A program made the translations under genes and the position numbers. Below are positions 6,229 through 8,081 of a stretch of DNA of 8,081 bases, one piece after another (within the stretch, counting starts at the first letter, position 1; every line of letters starts with the position of its first letter). The notes under the pieces are model-generated. The model did no database searches. It saw nothing but the letters and a program-made list of their open reading frames with translations, and was not told the DNA's origin. This DNA comes from Deltaproteobacteria bacterium (GTDB taxonomy: Bacteria > Desulfobacterota > UBA8473). The stretch lies in assembly GCA_030643245.1 (NCBI GenBank), contig DAOWME010000138.1, positions 1 to 8,081 of the forward strand. The letters run 5' to 3'.

Positions 6229-7899
6229 CTAAAGAAGTGTCCCGTGATAATGGGTAGTAAGCCGTCTCTTTCTGACTTCTTCGGAACTATAATCAGGAAG
6301 AAGCATGGGAGAAATCCTATCTGTAACGATGCCTGCCGCTTCCAGTTCCTTATGGTATGCCCTTACATGATCGAGGGTCAGATTTCCTTCTTTTGCACTT
6401 TCCATGGCATAGGCGCCGGCAGTCCTGCCGGCAATCCGACCGAAGACCAGGACATCAAGGAGGGAATTCCCCATGAGGCGGTTCTGTCCGTGAACGCCCC
6501 CTGTCACCTCTCCACCGGCGAACAACCCTGGCACACAGGTTTCGCCATTCCCTTTGAACTCAAGTCCCCCATTTTGATAATGGAGGGTCGGATAGACAAG
6601 CATCGGCTCTTTGCTGATATCTATTTCATACCTCTTGAACAGTATAAACTTGCCGGGAAACTCTTTTTCAACGGTGCCTTCTCCCATCAAGAGATCTATC
6701 ATCGGGGAATCGAGCCATACCCCGTACTTCCCATTCGGTGAGGGTACCCCTTTGCCTACCTTAGTGCATTCCCTGATAAAAGAGGCGGATTCAACATCTC
6801 TCGGTTCTCTCTCGTAGACAAACTGCTCCCCGTCAATATTGAGCACATTGGACCCTGCGCCCCGGAACTTCTCGGAGATGAGGACACCCTCTGCCTGCTC
6901 AGGAAAGACGATCCCAGTGGGATGATACTGGATCGTATGCATATATGACATCTTCATACCGGCCCTGTAACCGAGTACAAGTCCGTCTGCCGTGGCCCCA
7001 TAATGATTGGTCGTTAAAAAATTCTGTATGTGAACTCTCCCGCATCCGCCCGTTGCCAGGATAATGGCCTTTGCTTTTACAATATGATATTCTTCAGTCT
7101 CCAGGTTATAGAGAATCGCGCCTGCACAGTGGCCGTGTTCATTGAGGATGAGTTCCACTGCCGGAGAGAACTCCAGAACGGTTATATCTTTTGGATAATT
7201 CCTTGCCTCATCCCTGATCGTCCGCATGATCTCGGTCCCGGTAATGTCGCCTGCGCTATGCATCCGTTTCCGCGATGTGCCCCCGCCGTGGAGGGTGTTA
7301 AGGACACCGTCGGGAAATTTTGTGAGCATCGTCCCAAGGTCCTCAAGCCACTTGACCACCAGCGGCGCTTCTGTTACCAGTGCCCCGACCAGTTCGGGAA
7401 CATTGACGAAATGCCCCCCTCCCAGGGTATCTAGATAATGATAATACGGGGAATCCTTCCATCCTTTCGTCGCCGCCTGGATACCGCCCTCCGCCATCAT
7501 GGTATTGGCATCCCCATGTCGAAGCTTCGTGGCGATAATAATCTTCGCGCCTTCTTCTCTGGCGAGAAGCGCCGCTGCGGTGCCGGCCCCTCCGCCTCCT
7601 ATTATCAGAACATCCGTCTCGTAATCCACTTGAGACAGATCAACCTTGTCCGGGTCAACCCTGCTTTTTGACTCAAGCATCTCAACAATTTCGGAAGCGA
7701 TGGCATACCCTTTGCTCGCTCCTACTCTAATGGGGGTCCTTCCCTCGTCACTGTGGTCCGGATGGTACTTCAGCCTGTCAGTCCTTTGTTCGATAGATAG
7801 GGCAGGAAACTCGTTTCCCATCTTCTTTTCCTCTACCCTTCTCGGTCTCGACTTTTCAACGACATTGATTAATCTCTTCAATTCCGGCGGATACGGCAT
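6229..7899 (-). CDS. FAD-dependent fumarate reductase/succinate dehydrogenase-like flavoprotein
   Basis: 556 aa. An FAD-binding Rossmann motif (DVLIIGGGGAGTAAA, 96-110) follows an unusual N-terminal extension of about 95 residues. Active-site residues of the fumarate/succinate family are all in place: H326 in YHPTG, S342-E343 (Thr-Glu in FrdA), R367 in PRD (proton-shuttle arginine), H440 in PTLHY and R474 in HGQNRLMGNSL. At the position of the covalent-FAD histidine (S-H-T-V-A-A-E-G-G in FrdA) there is Asn132 (ANTMMAEGG), so FAD is probably bound non-covalently. The C-terminal helical domain is reduced to roughly 50-60 residues. There is no Sec or Tat signal, so the enzyme should be cytoplasmic, unlike the cytochrome and large subunit encoded after it. 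No FrdB gene follows. The start is ATG 7899 with GGGAG 7 nt upstream; it is the first gene of the operon. Fumarate reduction or succinate oxidation is most likely, but a related 2-enoate reductase activity is possible. Confidence 0.9.
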   Translation of the reverse strand: MPYPPELKRLINVVEKSRPRRVEEKKMGNEFPALSIEQRTDRLKYHPDHSDEGRTPIRVGASKGYAIASEIVEMLESKSRVDPDKVDLSQVDYETDVLIIGGGGAGTAAALLAREEGAKIIIATKLRHGDANTMMAEGGIQAATKGWKDSPYYHYLDTLGGGHFVNVPELVGALVTEAPLVVKWLEDLGTMLTKFPDGVLNTLHGGGTSRKRMHSAGDITGTEIMRTIRDEARNYPKDITVLEFSPAVELILNEHGHCAGAILYNLETEEYHIVKAKAIILATGGCGRVHIQNFLTTNHYGATADGLVLGYRAGMKMSYMHTIQYHPTGIVFPEQAEGVLISEKFRGAGSNVLNIDGEQFVYEREPRDVESASFIRECTKVGKGVPSPNGKYGVWLDSPMIDLLMGEGTVEKEFPGKFILFKRYEIDISKEPMLVYPTLHYQNGGLEFKGNGETCVPGLFAGGEVTGGVHGQNRLMGNSLLDVLVFGRIAGRTAGAYAMESAKEGNLTLDHVRAYHKELEAAGIVTDRISPMLLPDYSSEEVRKRRLTTHYHGTLL

Positions 7900-8081
7900 A
7901 ATGTCTCTCCCTTGATCACTGAAAAATTATGGACCTGTGTAGTTGAGCAGGATTGCGTTAAGCGCCGGCTGCTTGCTTCGTTTGCTTCTTATACGTAAGG
8001 ACCTGGCCAACTTTTAAAATAGACATACGAGACTTTTCATCCCATTATACATTCAGCCTTATGCAAGACTGTAGTTCATAA
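7900..8081 (-). other. Leader region of the operon, with a possible decayed LysM-like fragment
   Basis: No intact gene is visible. It holds the candidate promoter (8044-8049), the flavoprotein ribosome site (GGGAG, 7911-7907) and an untranslated leader of roughly 135 nt if that promoter is used. On the minus strand a 22-codon frame from ATG 8026 to TAA 7958 reads MSILKVGQVLTYKKQ...; the ILKVGQVLTY part looks like the end of a LysM domain. The same frame has a stop at the TATAAT site upstream, so at best it is a remnant of a neighbouring cell-wall-binding protein gene. That reading is speculative. Confidence 0.3.
8044..8049 (-). promoter_or_regulatory. Candidate -10 box (TATAAT) for the respiratory operon
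   Basis: A perfect TATAAT on the minus strand lies about 145 nt before the flavoprotein start. The hexamer 17 nt upstream is a poor match to TTGACA, and no clear sigma-54 (GG-N10-GC) site was found, so an activator may be needed if this is real. It is the only good promoter-like element seen before the operon. Confidence 0.3.

Noticed and set aside
5884..6741. Plus-strand ORF of 285 codons
   Set aside because: Antisense shadow of the cytochrome N-terminus and the flavoprotein C-terminal half; no ribosome site or family motif.

Overview
The window carries one five-gene operon on the minus strand (7899 down to 1163) that would build an anaerobic respiratory membrane complex. It is flanked on the left by about 1 kb of non-coding, decayed sequence, then by the edge of an unrelated small gene. 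The gene content (a complex iron-sulfur molybdoenzyme module with an NrfD-type quinone subunit, a triheme c-type cytochrome and a fumarate-reductase-like flavoprotein) points to a strictly anaerobic or sulfur/metal-respiring bacterium such as a member of Desulfobacterota or a similar lineage. This is inferred from gene families only; no rRNA or other phylogenetic marker is present.

Layout in transcription order: (1) 7899-6229, FrdA/SdhA-type flavoprotein without export signal; (2) 6215-5691, membrane-anchored c7-type triheme cytochrome; (3) 5690-5031, four-cluster ferredoxin subunit (PsrB/TtrB/QrcC type); (4) 5004-4114, NrfD/PsrC integral membrane subunit; (5) 4081-1163, Tat-exported molybdopterin-oxidoreductase-family large subunit, closest by eye to the tetrathionate/arsenate reductase branch. 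Gaps are 13, 0, 26 and 32 nt, so this is a single transcription unit. A perfect TATAAT lies at 8044-8049 upstream of gene 1.

How the genes may work together: cytochrome + large subunit + FeS protein + NrfD has the same architecture as Qrc (cytochrome c:menaquinone reductase of sulfate reducers) and Alternative Complex III, and a standard Psr/Ttr reductase lacks the cytochrome. The large subunit keeps its N-terminal 4Fe-4S cysteines, but I find no Cys or Sec where the molybdenum ligand normally sits. It may therefore be an electron conduit, as in QrcB, rather than a sulfur/arsenic oxyanion reductase. The flavoprotein keeps the residues needed for fumarate/succinate chemistry but lacks the covalent-FAD histidine, has no FrdB partner here, and looks cytoplasmic while the cytochrome and large subunit look periplasmic. 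A plausible model is menaquinone-mediated coupling of periplasmic cytochrome c redox to a cytoplasmic FrdA-like reaction. This combination is the most interesting content of the window.

Left flank: 1-198 is the 5' end of a small unrecognised gene on the minus strand. Positions 199-1162 hold a perfect hairpin (284-311), an imperfect 20-bp inverted-repeat pair (341-360 and 971-990) enclosing a frameshifted remnant of a restriction-endonuclease-like protein (351-888), a larger nested hairpin (864-929), and a strong orphan Shine-Dalgarno with an 8-codon ORF (1115-1157). Right flank: 7900-8081 is the operon leader, with the candidate promoter and a possible decayed LysM-like tail.
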